NCBI GenBank assembly: GCA_017643025.1
Contig: JAEPOG010000005.1
Span: 1-64,000 of the forward strand
Direction: 5' to 3'
DNA length: 64,000 nucleotides
DNA from: Rhizobiaceae bacterium
GTDB taxonomy: Bacteria > Pseudomonadota > Alphaproteobacteria > Rhizobiales > Rhizobiaceae
Each line of letters begins with the position of its first letter. Position 1 is the first letter of the stretch. Of this stretch, positions 35,418 through 43,639 are shown one piece after another. The notes under the pieces were generated by a model. It was not told the DNA's origin. It ran no database searches and saw nothing but the letters and a program-made list of their open reading frames with translations. The translations under genes and the position numbers were made by a program.

Positions 35418-36206
35418 TCAGTCCGGCGACGGCACGCCGCCATACATGCCCCACAGCTGTGTCGCGAGAACGCCGGCGTCGACCGGAAGCTCGATTCCGG
35501 TTACCGCAGCCGCTTCGTCCGAAAGCAGATAGGCGATGGCGCTGGCCACCTGGGCCGGCTGGACCAGCCGACCGAGCGCCGTCTGACGCGTCATGGTTTC
35601 GGGATCGCGTTCACCGCGGGCATAGCTCGCTTCGACGGCCGGCGTCCGCGTGGGGCCCGGGCATACGCAGTTGACGCGCACGCCCTTGCGCCCCCAGGCG
35701 ACGGCAAAGTTGCGCGACATGTTCAGGATCGCTGCCTTGGTCGGGCCGTATCCCTGCAGCGGGCTTGAGTTGAAGGCGGTGATTGAGCCCACGGTGACGA
35801 TTGCGCCGGCACGCTGTTCGATCATGCCCCTGCCGAATGCCACTATCGTGCGGAACGTGCCGGTGAGGTTCACCCGCACGATATCGTCCCATTCGCCATA
35901 GTCCTGGTTCTCGGGGGCATGGGGGCTTTCGAGATGGGCGGCAACCGCCGCAAGCCCCGAGACCCGTCCCATCCGATGTTCGACCGCGCTCGCCGCGGCC
36001 TCGATGCTCGCACCGTCGCCGATGTCGATTTCGAACGCCATCGCATCGTGCTTCTCGGCCACCTTGCGTGCAAGGTCCATGTTGCGGTCGAGCACGGCGA
36101 CCTTCCAGCCGTCAGACCTGAGCCGGGCCACGCAGGCTTCACCGATGCCGCCTGCGCCGCCAGTGACCGCGACTACACGTGCCTGGGAGGGCGCCTTCAC
36201 GCTCAC
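35418..36206 (-). CDS. SDR family oxidoreductase
   Basis: A 262-residue classical SDR with TGGAGGIG at residues 15-22, VLDRN, GSITAFNSSPLQGYGPTKAA (catalytic Tyr-x3-Lys) and CPGPTRT. Its ATG overlaps the serine hydrolase stop by four bases, so it is co-translated with that gene. It precedes the second SDR by 22 bases. The substrate is unknown; the pairing suggests successive oxidations of a hydrolysis product. Confidence 0.87.
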   Translation of the reverse strand: MSVKAPSQARVVAVTGGAGGIGEACVARLRSDGWKVAVLDRNMDLARKVAEKHDAMAFEIDIGDGASIEAAASAVEHRMGRVSGLAAVAAHLESPHAPENQDYGEWDDIVRVNLTGTFRTIVAFGRGMIEQRAGAIVTVGSITAFNSSPLQGYGPTKAAILNMSRNFAVAWGRKGVRVNCVCPGPTRTPAVEASYARGERDPETMTRQTALGRLVQPAQVASAIAYLLSDEAAAVTGIELPVDAGVLATQLWGMYGGVPSPD

Positions 36207-37387
36207 AGCACCTCGTAGAGCGCTTCAATGATGTGCCGAGCGCGCGGGCCATTGTCGCCGCGGGCATGCATCTTGTTACAGGAATAAGAGAAGCCGATCC
36301 TGGCGTCAGGATCGCCCATTCCGATCGAGCCGCCGAAGCCATGATGACCGAAGGCGCGCCGGTTGGGACCCATCCAAACCGAAACGGGCGTATTGAGCAG
36401 CACTCCTCTCGCTTGGTGATATGGACGATCCTGCATCTTTTCTGTCTGGTTGTGCTGCTCGACCAGCATGGCTTCGACCGTTTCAGGCCGCATCAGGCGC
36501 ACGCCGTCGAGCTCGCCGCCACAGGCATAAGCCGCATAGATGCGCGAAACCGCACGCGCATTGCCATGGCCAGATGCGCTGGTGATCTCGGCTCTGCGCC
36601 ATGCCGTCGAGTTCAACGTTACCGGCAGCGGCTCGTCGGGAAACTGCGTGAATCCCTTGGCCACGAGCGCATCAGGATCCGTGTCGCGCTTGGCAAGCAG
36701 GGTGCCCTCGACGGTTGGCACCAGAGTGGCGCAGCGCGCCAGGTCGGCGTCGGAGAGATTGCCGTATTGATAGTCGACGTCGAGAGGGCGAAGCACCTCG
36801 TCCGTAATGAACTCTGGGAACCGCTTGCCGGTGACGCGGCGGACGATCTCGCCCAGCAGGTTTCCCTGTGTGTGTATGTGATAGGCCGCGACTGTCCCCG
36901 GCTTCCACAGCGGCGCCTGCTTTTCCAACGCTGAGACGATGGCGTCGTTGTCGAAGACGGCTCCCTTCCACAAAGGATCGCGCACGATGGGCAGGCCGGC
37001 GGTGTGGTCGAGGATATGGCGTACGAGAACTGCGTCCTTGCCGTTCTCGGCGAATTCCGGCCAATAGGACGCAACAGTTGCGTCGGGATTCACGAGACCC
37101 CGGTCGATCAGTATGTTGAACGCCATGCCTGCAATGCCCTTGGCGACCGACATCATGCAGACGATGGTGTTCTTCTCCCAGGGCAGGGAAAAGTCGGGAT
37201 CGCGGTACCCGCCCCAGATATCGACCACCTTCCGGCCGTCGACGTAGACGGCCGCGGCCGAACCGATCTCCTCCTCGGTCGTGTAGTTTTGCGCGAATGC
37301 TTCCGCGACGCGCCGGAATGCGGGATCGCACTCGCCCGTCAGCCAGAATTCACGACCGCGGGCGGCGACGGTGGTGTCGAATTGCAT
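36203..37387 (-). CDS. Serine hydrolase, class C beta-lactamase family
   Basis: A 394-residue serine esterase/beta-lactamase-fold enzyme. The nucleophile Ser80 and Lys83 are in SVAK, followed by PGTVAAYHIHTQG (Tyr motif) and a C-terminal HHGFGGSIG in the KTG position. There is no signal peptide, so a cytoplasmic esterase of the EstB type is more likely than a beta-lactamase. It is first in an operon with two SDRs and has a candidate GntR site 37 bases upstream. Confidence 0.85.
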   Translation of the reverse strand: MQFDTTVAARGREFWLTGECDPAFRRVAEAFAQNYTTEEEIGSAAAVYVDGRKVVDIWGGYRDPDFSLPWEKNTIVCMMSVAKGIAGMAFNILIDRGLVNPDATVASYWPEFAENGKDAVLVRHILDHTAGLPIVRDPLWKGAVFDNDAIVSALEKQAPLWKPGTVAAYHIHTQGNLLGEIVRRVTGKRFPEFITDEVLRPLDVDYQYGNLSDADLARCATLVPTVEGTLLAKRDTDPDALVAKGFTQFPDEPLPVTLNSTAWRRAEITSASGHGNARAVSRIYAAYACGGELDGVRLMRPETVEAMLVEQHNQTEKMQDRPYHQARGVLLNTPVSVWMGPNRRAFGHHGFGGSIGMGDPDARIGFSYSCNKMHARGDNGPRARHIIEALYEVL

Positions 37388-37423
37388 GAGACCTCCCAGG
37401 AAAGCTGAGCCGGAGGTATCAAA

Positions 37424-37434
37424 TTGTATGACAG
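37424..37434. promoter_or_regulatory. Candidate GntR operator, site 2
   Basis: TTGTATGACAG, matching TNGTNNNACNA at all but the final base. It lies 37 bases upstream of the hydrolase start, in the 57-base gap after the lactonase-like gene. Confidence 0.6.
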
Positions 37435-37444
37435 TACGTCAACC

Positions 37445-38263
37445 CTACAGTGTTCCCTCATCGACAATCGGGGCTTCATGAAGGCAGACGATATCAGGTT
37501 CGGTCGACAAGAGCCTGGGCCACCGGCGCGTTACGGCCGGATCGTGACCGGGGATGAGTAGATCGTCCCGACCATCCGCGAGTTCTTCGCAGCGTAGAAA
37601 GCCTTCAAGCATGTCGCCGACATGGAAGACCAAAGGGAACGGAGCGCGGCGGGTGCGGTTCTCTGTGAAATGGAAGGCATCGGAAGCGAGTACCAGTGGC
37701 CCCCGTGCGGTTGCGACACGCACCACCTGCAGCCCGCCGGAATGGCCACCGACCCGGTGTAGGGATATTCCGGGGAAGAGTTCGCGATCGCCGTCGTGAA
37801 ATTTCACGCGCCCGGAATGCACCAGGCCGACTGTCTCCATCACATCTCGTGCGTCAAACGGCGCTCGCAGGCAGGCGTGGCACATGGGGCGGCCGGTGGC
37901 ATAGCGCATCTCCTCATCCTGGACATGGAAGGTCGCCGCCGGGAAATCATGGAGTCCGCCAGCGTGATCGTAGTGCAGGTGCGTGAGGATAACGTCTTTC
38001 ACGCTCGCGGCATCGACACCCAGCCTGGCGAGAAGATCGACGGGCCGGTGCAGCAGGCGGCGGTTGCGGGCGGCAGCTGCCTCGGCCGTGAAGCCGGTGT
38101 CGACGACGACTGTCCGCTCGGCGCTGCGGATAACCCAGATGAAATAGTCGAGTGGCATCGGCCCGTCGTGCAGATCCATGCCGGGCAAGAAGTTCTCGCG
38201 CCGGGGCCGGTCAGGATTGGTGACTGCATAGCGAAGCGCATAGACTTCGTGTTGCGGCTGCAT
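37445..38263 (-). CDS. MBL-fold metallohydrolase, AHL-lactonase-like
   Basis: A 272-residue metallo-beta-lactamase-fold protein with the dinuclear zinc motif HLHYDH at residues 95-100 and later ligands in GGHSGG, LASDAFHF and IPGHD. The overall pattern resembles N-acyl-homoserine lactonases (AttM/AiiB). Quorum quenching is possible, but in a TRAP-linked catabolic cluster with SDRs, opening of a pathway lactone fits better. It is divergent from the TRAP dctP gene. Confidence 0.85.
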   Translation of the reverse strand: MQPQHEVYALRYAVTNPDRPRRENFLPGMDLHDGPMPLDYFIWVIRSAERTVVVDTGFTAEAAAARNRRLLHRPVDLLARLGVDAASVKDVILTHLHYDHAGGLHDFPAATFHVQDEEMRYATGRPMCHACLRAPFDARDVMETVGLVHSGRVKFHDGDRELFPGISLHRVGGHSGGLQVVRVATARGPLVLASDAFHFTENRTRRAPFPLVFHVGDMLEGFLRCEELADGRDDLLIPGHDPAVTRRWPRLLSTEPDIVCLHEAPIVDEGTL

Positions 38264-38308
38264 GAGGGGGTCCTTTCAGATTCGCGCTTGAATCATCATA
38301 CCGTCATG

Positions 38309-38319
38309 TTGTATGACAA
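38309..38319. promoter_or_regulatory. Candidate GntR operator, site 3
   Basis: TTGTATGACAA matches the FCD-type consensus TNGTNNNACNA exactly and overlaps a GTCAT-n5-ATGAC dyad at 38303-38317. It lies in the 132-base divergent region between the lactonase-like gene and dctP, so it could control both. Confidence 0.7.
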
Positions 38320-38395
38320 ACTGGCATTCAGGCAAGGTGTCCTTCTTGGGCGCGTTGCCGACCGTCATTCGGACCACGCTCTTTGGGAGGAACTC

Positions 38396-39412
38396 ATGCG
38401 TTTCGCACGCCTCGTGGCATCATTGATCTCCGTTCTCGGGCTGACACAGGTTGCTGCCTATGCCGAGGACTACCCGGAAATGAACCTCCGGTATTCGTCC
38501 AACATTCCCGAGGTGGTCAACACCTCGAAGATCGACACTTACTTCTCATCCGAGATCGAGAAGCGCAGCGGCGGTGCGATCAAGATCCAGCACTTCTGGG
38601 CGAACACACTCGGCGGCGAGGCTGAAATCGTCGATCTGGTAGGTTCGGGCGCCATCGATCTCGGCCTGATCGTGATGGGCAACCAGGCCGCGCGCATGCC
38701 GTTTGCGGCGGTGACGAACGCGCTGCCCTTCACCTTCACCGATGGCCCGACCGTCAACCGCCTGACTGCCGACATCTTCGCCAACAATCCGACGGTCAAG
38801 GCCGAGCTCGATGCGGCGAACCTCCATCCGCTGCTGTTCCGCTACCTGCCGGACTATCGCGTCTACTGCAACGACCCGATCAAGACAATGGACGACTTCA
38901 ATGGCCGAAAGGTCCGCTCCTATGGCGCCTTTGTGCCGGTGATGTTCGAATCGCTCGGCGCCGTGCCAGTCAATATCCCGCCGGTCGACATGATCCAGGC
39001 GATGCAGTCGGGAGCGATGGACTGCACCTACATGTTCAATTCCGCGGTGAAGGCGTTCAAGATCGACCAGGTCGCGCAATACGGCACCGACATCTCCTTC
39101 GGCGTAATCAGCGCACATACGCTGTTTGTATCTAAGGAGAAGTGGGAATCCTGGCCCGCAAACGTGCGCACGCTGTTCGAGGATGTTGCCGCCGACGCCG
39201 AGCAATACGGTAACGAACTGATCGCTGCCGACGAAGCCAAAGCCGTCGAAGCACTCCAGGAATCCAATATGGAGATCGTGGCCTTCGAGGAGATGGACAA
39301 GCTCAAGGCTGCCGCTCCGGACATGCTGGACGTGTGGGTGGAAAAGATGGATGAAGCCGGCAAGGGTGAAGAGGCGAAGGAACTCGCCGACCATATCCGT
39401 GCACAGCGCTGA
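38396..39412 (+). CDS. TRAP transporter solute-binding protein, DctP
   Basis: A 338-residue periplasmic receptor with a signal peptide of about 23 residues (LTQVAAYAED). DctP features are WANTLGGEAEIVDLVGSGAIDLG, the Arg in GRKVRSYGAFVP and IQAMQSGAMDC. GGGAGG lies five bases before the ATG at 38396; the open frame extends 200 codons further upstream but is antisense to the lactonase-like gene. It should bind a carboxylate imported by the permeases at 39478 and 39989. Confidence 0.9.
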   Translation: MRFARLVASLISVLGLTQVAAYAEDYPEMNLRYSSNIPEVVNTSKIDTYFSSEIEKRSGGAIKIQHFWANTLGGEAEIVDLVGSGAIDLGLIVMGNQAARMPFAAVTNALPFTFTDGPTVNRLTADIFANNPTVKAELDAANLHPLLFRYLPDYRVYCNDPIKTMDDFNGRKVRSYGAFVPVMFESLGAVPVNIPPVDMIQAMQSGAMDCTYMFNSAVKAFKIDQVAQYGTDISFGVISAHTLFVSKEKWESWPANVRTLFEDVAADAEQYGNELIAADEAKAVEALQESNMEIVAFEEMDKLKAAAPDMLDVWVEKMDEAGKGEEAKELADHIRAQR

Positions 39413-39430
39413 CTCCATTCCGATCGCGCC

Positions 39431-39462
39431 AGGCCGCGGGTTGGTTCGCCAGCCCGCGGCCT
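39431..39462 (+). promoter_or_regulatory. Strong stem-loop between dctP and dctQ
   Basis: AGGCCGCGGG pairs perfectly with CCCGCGGCCT and the stem extends inward to TGG/CCA around a TTCG tetraloop. TCTTT follows, so it may act as a partial intrinsic terminator. This would give more binding protein than permease. Confidence 0.75.
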
Positions 39463-39477
39463 TCTTTGGGAACTCCG

Positions 39478-39996
39478 ATGTCGCTCTTGCACTGGCTTGA
39501 TATTGCGCTGAGACGAATTTCGTATCTCGGCTTCCTCGCTGCCTCTGCCCTGCTGTTGATTGTAGGCCTAATCGGCGCCGCGGACGTGGTTGCGACCAAC
39601 GTGTTGCTCCGGCCAATCCCTGGCATGGTCGAGCTATCCGGCGCGCTACTCGCAGTTATCGTCTTCCTAGGGCTGGCCGAAGCTCAGGCACGCGGCTCCA
39701 ACATCGTCATCGACATCGCAACCCAGCACATGTCTGGCTGGACCAAGCGGCTGTCGGCCATCTTCTCGCTCGCCATCGGCATGATGCTGATGGGCTTTAT
39801 TGCCTGGCAGGCAACCAAGCTCGCCACAACGTCTTGGCGCTTCAACGAGGCCGCTCTTGGGGCGTTGGGCTTCCCCCTCGCTCCGTTCAAGAGTGTCGCT
39901 TGCTTCGGAGCATGGCTCGCTACAGCCGAATTTGCCCGCCAGCTCCTGCACCGCATTACCGGCGTCGATGACGAGGAGGAGCGCGCCGATGACTGA
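39478..39996 (+). CDS. TRAP transporter small permease, DctQ
   Basis: A 172-residue protein with four predicted membrane helices and the family pattern VELSGALLAVIVFLGLAEAQARGSNI. The ATG at 39478 directly follows the dctP stem-loop region with GGGAA upstream. The stop overlaps dctM by eight bases. Confidence 0.87.
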   Translation: MSLLHWLDIALRRISYLGFLAASALLLIVGLIGAADVVATNVLLRPIPGMVELSGALLAVIVFLGLAEAQARGSNIVIDIATQHMSGWTKRLSAIFSLAIGMMLMGFIAWQATKLATTSWRFNEAALGALGFPLAPFKSVACFGAWLATAEFARQLLHRITGVDDEEERADD

Positions 39997-41305
39997 TCCG
40001 TTGATGACCGGCCTTCTCGGGATTGGAGCCATGCTCGTTCTGTCGGTCCTGGGCGTCCCGGTGGGGCTGGCCATGGCATCGGTGGCTACGGTCGGCCTTT
40101 GGATAACGGGCGGCCCCGCCTTCGCGCTCAACGTTCTCACGAACCTGCCTTTTGCGACCGCGTCGGACTACAGCTTCGTCGTCATTCCGATGTTCGTGCT
40201 TATGGGCGCCATCGCATCTGCATCGGGAATCACGCAGGAACTATTCGGCTTCAGCAATCTGGTTCTGCGCTCTGCCCGCGGGGCCCTCTATCAGGCAACT
40301 ATCCTGGCCTCGGCTGGCTTTGCAGCCATATCAGGATCGACGCTCGTGAACGCTGCGCTGTTTACGCGTATCGCCCTTACCGAAATGCTGCGACTTGGCT
40401 ACAACCGCGCCTTCTCGGCCGGATGCATCGCCGCGGCCGGAACGATCGCGGCGCTTATTCCTCCATCCATCAGCTTCGTCATTTACGGGCTGCTGACAGG
40501 GGAATCGGTTGCAGAGCTGCTCATCGCCGGCATCGTGCCGGGCTTGATGACCGCCGGTGCCTACATGGTCGGCACGGCGTTCCTGGTGCGCGCCAAGAAG
40601 GACCTTGCTCCGCCGCCGGAACCGCGCGCCACCCTCCGCGAGATAGGGGCCAGTGCCGTCGGCCTCTGGGCTACATTTCTGCTCGCGGCCCTGGTGATCG
40701 GCGGCATCTATCTCGGGTTTACAACGCCCTCCGGGGCGGGCGCGCTGGGCGCGATGGGCGCTTTGCTGATTGCCTTGACGCGACGCAAGATCAGCCGGGC
40801 CGAACTGGCCGACTGCCTGCGCTCGGCCGCCGGCGTCACCGCCGCACTGTTCATGGTGATCATAGGCGGTTTGATGTTCACGCGGTTCTTCCTGGTCGCT
40901 GGAACCGTGACCTCGGCAACAGACCTGTTGTTGTCATTCGAGCTCTCGCCGATCCTGTTCATGCTCCTGCTTGTTGCGGTGTTCGTTGTATTGGGAATGT
41001 TCATGGATCCGCTTGCCATGCAGGTGATGACGCTGCCCTTCGTCTATCCGATGGTCACCGCGCTTGGGTATGATGGCGTGTGGTTTGGCGTCATCATGGT
41101 CAAGCTGGTCGAGCTAGCGGTGCTTTCGCCGCCGGTCGGAATGAATCTCTTTGCCGTCATAGGCGCCGCGGAGGGCGAGGTGAAACTGCCCGACATCTAC
41201 CGGGGCATTCTGCCCTTCATCGTGATCGAAGCCATCGTACTCGCACTGCTGATCGGCTTCCCCGAGCTTTCGCTCTGGCTGCCCCGGCAGATGTTCGCAA
41301 ACTGA
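39989..41305 (+). CDS. TRAP transporter large permease, DctM
   Basis: A 438-residue, highly hydrophobic DctM protein with motifs VVIPMFVLMGAIAS, SGSTLVNAALFTR, IAALIPPSISF and LSPPVGMNLFAV. The start at 39989 overlaps the dctQ stop; a longer frame upstream is antisense-like and Arg-rich. It is followed by two oxidoreductase genes on the same strand, probably acting on the imported acid. Confidence 0.92.
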   Translation: MTDPLMTGLLGIGAMLVLSVLGVPVGLAMASVATVGLWITGGPAFALNVLTNLPFATASDYSFVVIPMFVLMGAIASASGITQELFGFSNLVLRSARGALYQATILASAGFAAISGSTLVNAALFTRIALTEMLRLGYNRAFSAGCIAAAGTIAALIPPSISFVIYGLLTGESVAELLIAGIVPGLMTAGAYMVGTAFLVRAKKDLAPPPEPRATLREIGASAVGLWATFLLAALVIGGIYLGFTTPSGAGALGAMGALLIALTRRKISRAELADCLRSAAGVTAALFMVIIGGLMFTRFFLVAGTVTSATDLLLSFELSPILFMLLLVAVFVVLGMFMDPLAMQVMTLPFVYPMVTALGYDGVWFGVIMVKLVELAVLSPPVGMNLFAVIGAAEGEVKLPDIYRGILPFIVIEAIVLALLIGFPELSLWLPRQMFAN

Positions 41306-41330
41306 CGGTAACCAGACAGGACTTGAAGCA

Positions 41331-42263
41331 ATGAATGACATGCCCCGGATCGGCTTCATCGGGCTCGGCGCGATGGGGCAACCCATGTCCACCCTTGTCG
41401 CCAAGGCGGGGCATCCGCTCGTGATCTTCGATGCGGACGCAGAGCTGACGCGCGAGATTGCTAGGGCGACCGGCGCCCGCGCGGCTGCAACGCCTGCCGA
41501 CGTCGCTGCGGACTGCGACATCCTCGTGACAATGCTGCCGAGTAGCGCAGTGGTCGATGCGGTGCTGAACGGCGAAAACGGTGCGCTCGACGCGCTAGCG
41601 GCTGGGAGTCTCATCATCGAGATGTCGAGCGGAGTGCCCGAATCCACCAAATCCATGGCCCAGGCGGCAGCAGCGTGCGGAGTGAGTCTGATCGACGCCC
41701 CGGTCTCCGGCGGCGTATCTCGTGCGCGGACAGGCGAACTCGCTATCATGGTCGGCGGTGAGGCGGCCGCGATCGACCGGGCAGAGTCGATCCTGCGCAT
41801 CATGGGCAACTCGGTCGTACGGACCGGTGCCGTTGGTTCCGCCCACGCGATGAAAGCGCTCAACAACCTCGTCAGCGCCGGAGGTTTCCTGATCGGCATC
41901 GAGGCGCTGCTGATCGGAGCGCGCTTCGGCCTCGACCCGGAAATAATGGTCGATGTACTTAACGCTTCGACCGGCATGAACAACTCTACCCAGAAGAAGT
42001 TCAAGCATTTCGTCCTGTCGCGGAAATTTGATGCCGGATTCGGGCTCGACCTGATGGTCAAGGACCTCGGTATCGCGCTCGGCGTGGCGAGCGCCACCGA
42101 CACGACCGCGCCCTTTGCCGGACTGTGCCGCGACATCTGGGCGGCTGGCCAGAAGTATCTCGGGCCTGGGCAGGACCATACCGCGATCGCCCGATTCAGC
42201 GAAATGGTCGGCGGCACCGAGCTGAGGCTGAGCGCAGCTAACCAGAACGGCAAGTCGGCGTGA
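41331..42263 (+). CDS. Beta-hydroxyacid dehydrogenase (3-hydroxyisobutyrate dehydrogenase family)
   Basis: A 310-residue NAD(P)-dependent enzyme with GFIGLGAMGQPM at residues 8-19, the substrate-binding DAPVSGGVSRA and the catalytic Lys in MKALNN, all intact. The family oxidises beta-hydroxyacids or reduces tartronate semialdehyde. Placement after the TRAP genes suggests it acts on the imported carboxylate. The stop overlaps the next gene (GTGA). Confidence 0.88.
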   Translation: MNDMPRIGFIGLGAMGQPMSTLVAKAGHPLVIFDADAELTREIARATGARAAATPADVAADCDILVTMLPSSAVVDAVLNGENGALDALAAGSLIIEMSSGVPESTKSMAQAAAACGVSLIDAPVSGGVSRARTGELAIMVGGEAAAIDRAESILRIMGNSVVRTGAVGSAHAMKALNNLVSAGGFLIGIEALLIGARFGLDPEIMVDVLNASTGMNNSTQKKFKHFVLSRKFDAGFGLDLMVKDLGIALGVASATDTTAPFAGLCRDIWAAGQKYLGPGQDHTAIARFSEMVGGTELRLSAANQNGKSA

Positions 42264-42976
42264 TCGGAAGATCGCTTGAGGACAAGACCGTCGCTGTCTT
42301 CGGCGGTTCCTCGGGCATAGGCTTCGCCGTCGCCGGGCAGGCGCTTGCCGCCGGCGCCAGCGTCACGATCCTGTCGCGCGATCCGGCGCGACTGGCTGCC
42401 GCGGCGTCGCGGCTCGACTACGCCGACACCTTTGCGCTTGACGTCAGAGATGCAGCCGCGGTGTCAGCGTTCTTTTCAGCAAGACCGGCATTCGACCATG
42501 TCGTCGTCAGCGCGGCCCAACTCTCTATAGGGCCTCTGCGCCAGCGCCGGCTCGAGGACGAACGCGCGGCAATGGACAGCAAGTTCTGGGGCGCGGTCCA
42601 CGTGGCTCAAGCGGCCCGCATCACTGACGGCGGCAGCCTTACGCTTGTGTCTGGAATGCTGGGCGTCCGGCCTTCCGGCAAGGCGACTGTACTGGGCGCC
42701 GTCAATGCGGCGCTTGACGCGCTTGCCCGCGCGCTCGCGAGCGAGCTCGCACCGGTGAGGGTGAACTGCGTTTCACCCGGCCGTATCGACACCGAATGGT
42801 GGGACTCCCTTGCTCCCCCAGAGCGTGCTGCGCTTCTGGAGCGTACGGCCGAAGCCCTGCCTGTCGGTCGGGTCGGCCGCCCGCAGGAGATCGCGGTTAT
42901 GATCGTTCAATGCATGCGGAACGGTTTCCTCACCGGAAGCGTATTGTCGGTAGACGGCGGCGGCAGCATCGCCTGA
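42260..42976 (+). CDS. Atypical SDR lacking the catalytic tyrosine
   Basis: A 238-residue short-chain dehydrogenase-fold protein with GGSSGIG at residues 15-21 and the C-terminal VDGGG. The normal Tyr-x3-Lys is absent: the stretch VSGMLGVRPSGKATVLGAVNAALDAL has no Tyr at the expected place. It may be a divergent enzyme or a non-catalytic binding protein. The GTG start overlaps the preceding stop. It is the last gene of the TRAP operon. Confidence 0.82.
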   Translation: MIGRSLEDKTVAVFGGSSGIGFAVAGQALAAGASVTILSRDPARLAAAASRLDYADTFALDVRDAAAVSAFFSARPAFDHVVVSAAQLSIGPLRQRRLEDERAAMDSKFWGAVHVAQAARITDGGSLTLVSGMLGVRPSGKATVLGAVNAALDALARALASELAPVRVNCVSPGRIDTEWWDSLAPPERAALLERTAEALPVGRVGRPQEIAVMIVQCMRNGFLTGSVLSVDGGGSIA

Positions 42977-43285
42977 ACATATCGTTGGATATGCCCGGGG
43001 CCGCAGACCGTACTTACGTCCGGTGACATCAAGCCCTTGAGCATTGTTGGTACGGAATGTCGGCTTATGGGCGGAAACCAATCGGTCGGGGCGGCCGAAT
43101 TGGGGACGCAAAGCGGCCGTTCCCATCAATCCGGATATGGTTCGATCTGCCCGCTGGACTTCTCGGTCAAAGGAAGCAGTAGTCGGTTCCGGCTCAGGGG
43201 TGTCCTGGGCGGCTCCAGCCCGGTGACGGGCTTTGTTAAGTAGCAGGCCGGGCTGAATGGCCTGCGCAACCGAGAGGAGCAGACC
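42977..43285. other. Gap between TRAP operon and recombinase cassette
   Basis: No gene is supported. A weak dyad CATATC-GTTG-GATATG (42978-42993) follows the SDR stop. The stretch around 43050-43180 has an open forward frame of no recognised family, possibly debris. A terminator-like hairpin lies at 43217. Confidence 0.5.
43217..43237 (+). terminator. Terminator-like hairpin
   Basis: AGCCCG-GTGA-CGGGCT followed by TTGTT. The stem is six perfect base pairs with a GNRA-type loop, 240 bases beyond the SDR stop and just before the DUF3489 gene. It may insulate the recombinase cassette. Confidence 0.5.
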
Positions 43286-43639
43286 ATGGACGACCAGAAC
43301 GCGAGCGAACCGAACGCAAAGCCGACCGACGCCAAACGCAGCGACCGTGCCAAGGCCAGCCGCAAGCGTCCAAAACAAGACCGTCCCTCCAAGACCAGCT
43401 CAGGAAGCAAGAAGGGCCAGCTCATCGGCCTTCTGTCCAAGCCAAACGGTGCGCGCGCCTCCGTACTTGTTGAGCGCCTTGGGTGGCAGCCGCACACGGT
43501 GCGGGCCGCACTCTCGGGGCTTCGCAAACAGGGCTTTGAGGTCGCAACTTCGAAGTCGGCGAAGACTGGAGAGACTCTCTACGCAATCATAGGACATTCT
43601 GCCGCGGACCAGCAGCAAACTGCCGAGCCAGCGGCATGA
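43286..43639 (+). CDS. DUF3489 domain-containing protein
   Basis: A 117-residue protein. Residues 1-45 are a Lys/Arg/Ser-rich tail, and 48-105 form the DUF3489 domain, a small winged-helix-like unit (KKGQLIGLLSKPNGARASVLVERLGWQPHTVRAALS). GAGAGGAG lies upstream of the ATG. It overlaps the DUF2924 gene by four bases. These two families regularly accompany large serine recombinases in alphaproteobacteria; the role may be DNA binding as a recombination accessory, which is inference. Confidence 0.85.
   Translation: MDDQNASEPNAKPTDAKRSDRAKASRKRPKQDRPSKTSSGSKKGQLIGLLSKPNGARASVLVERLGWQPHTVRAALSGLRKQGFEVATSKSAKTGETLYAIIGHSAADQQQTAEPAA

Noticed and set aside
37796..38395. 200-codon N-terminal extension of the TRAP binding protein at 38396
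   Set aside because: It is antisense to the MBL hydrolase and would place the signal peptide in mid-protein; GGGAGG precedes ATG 38396.
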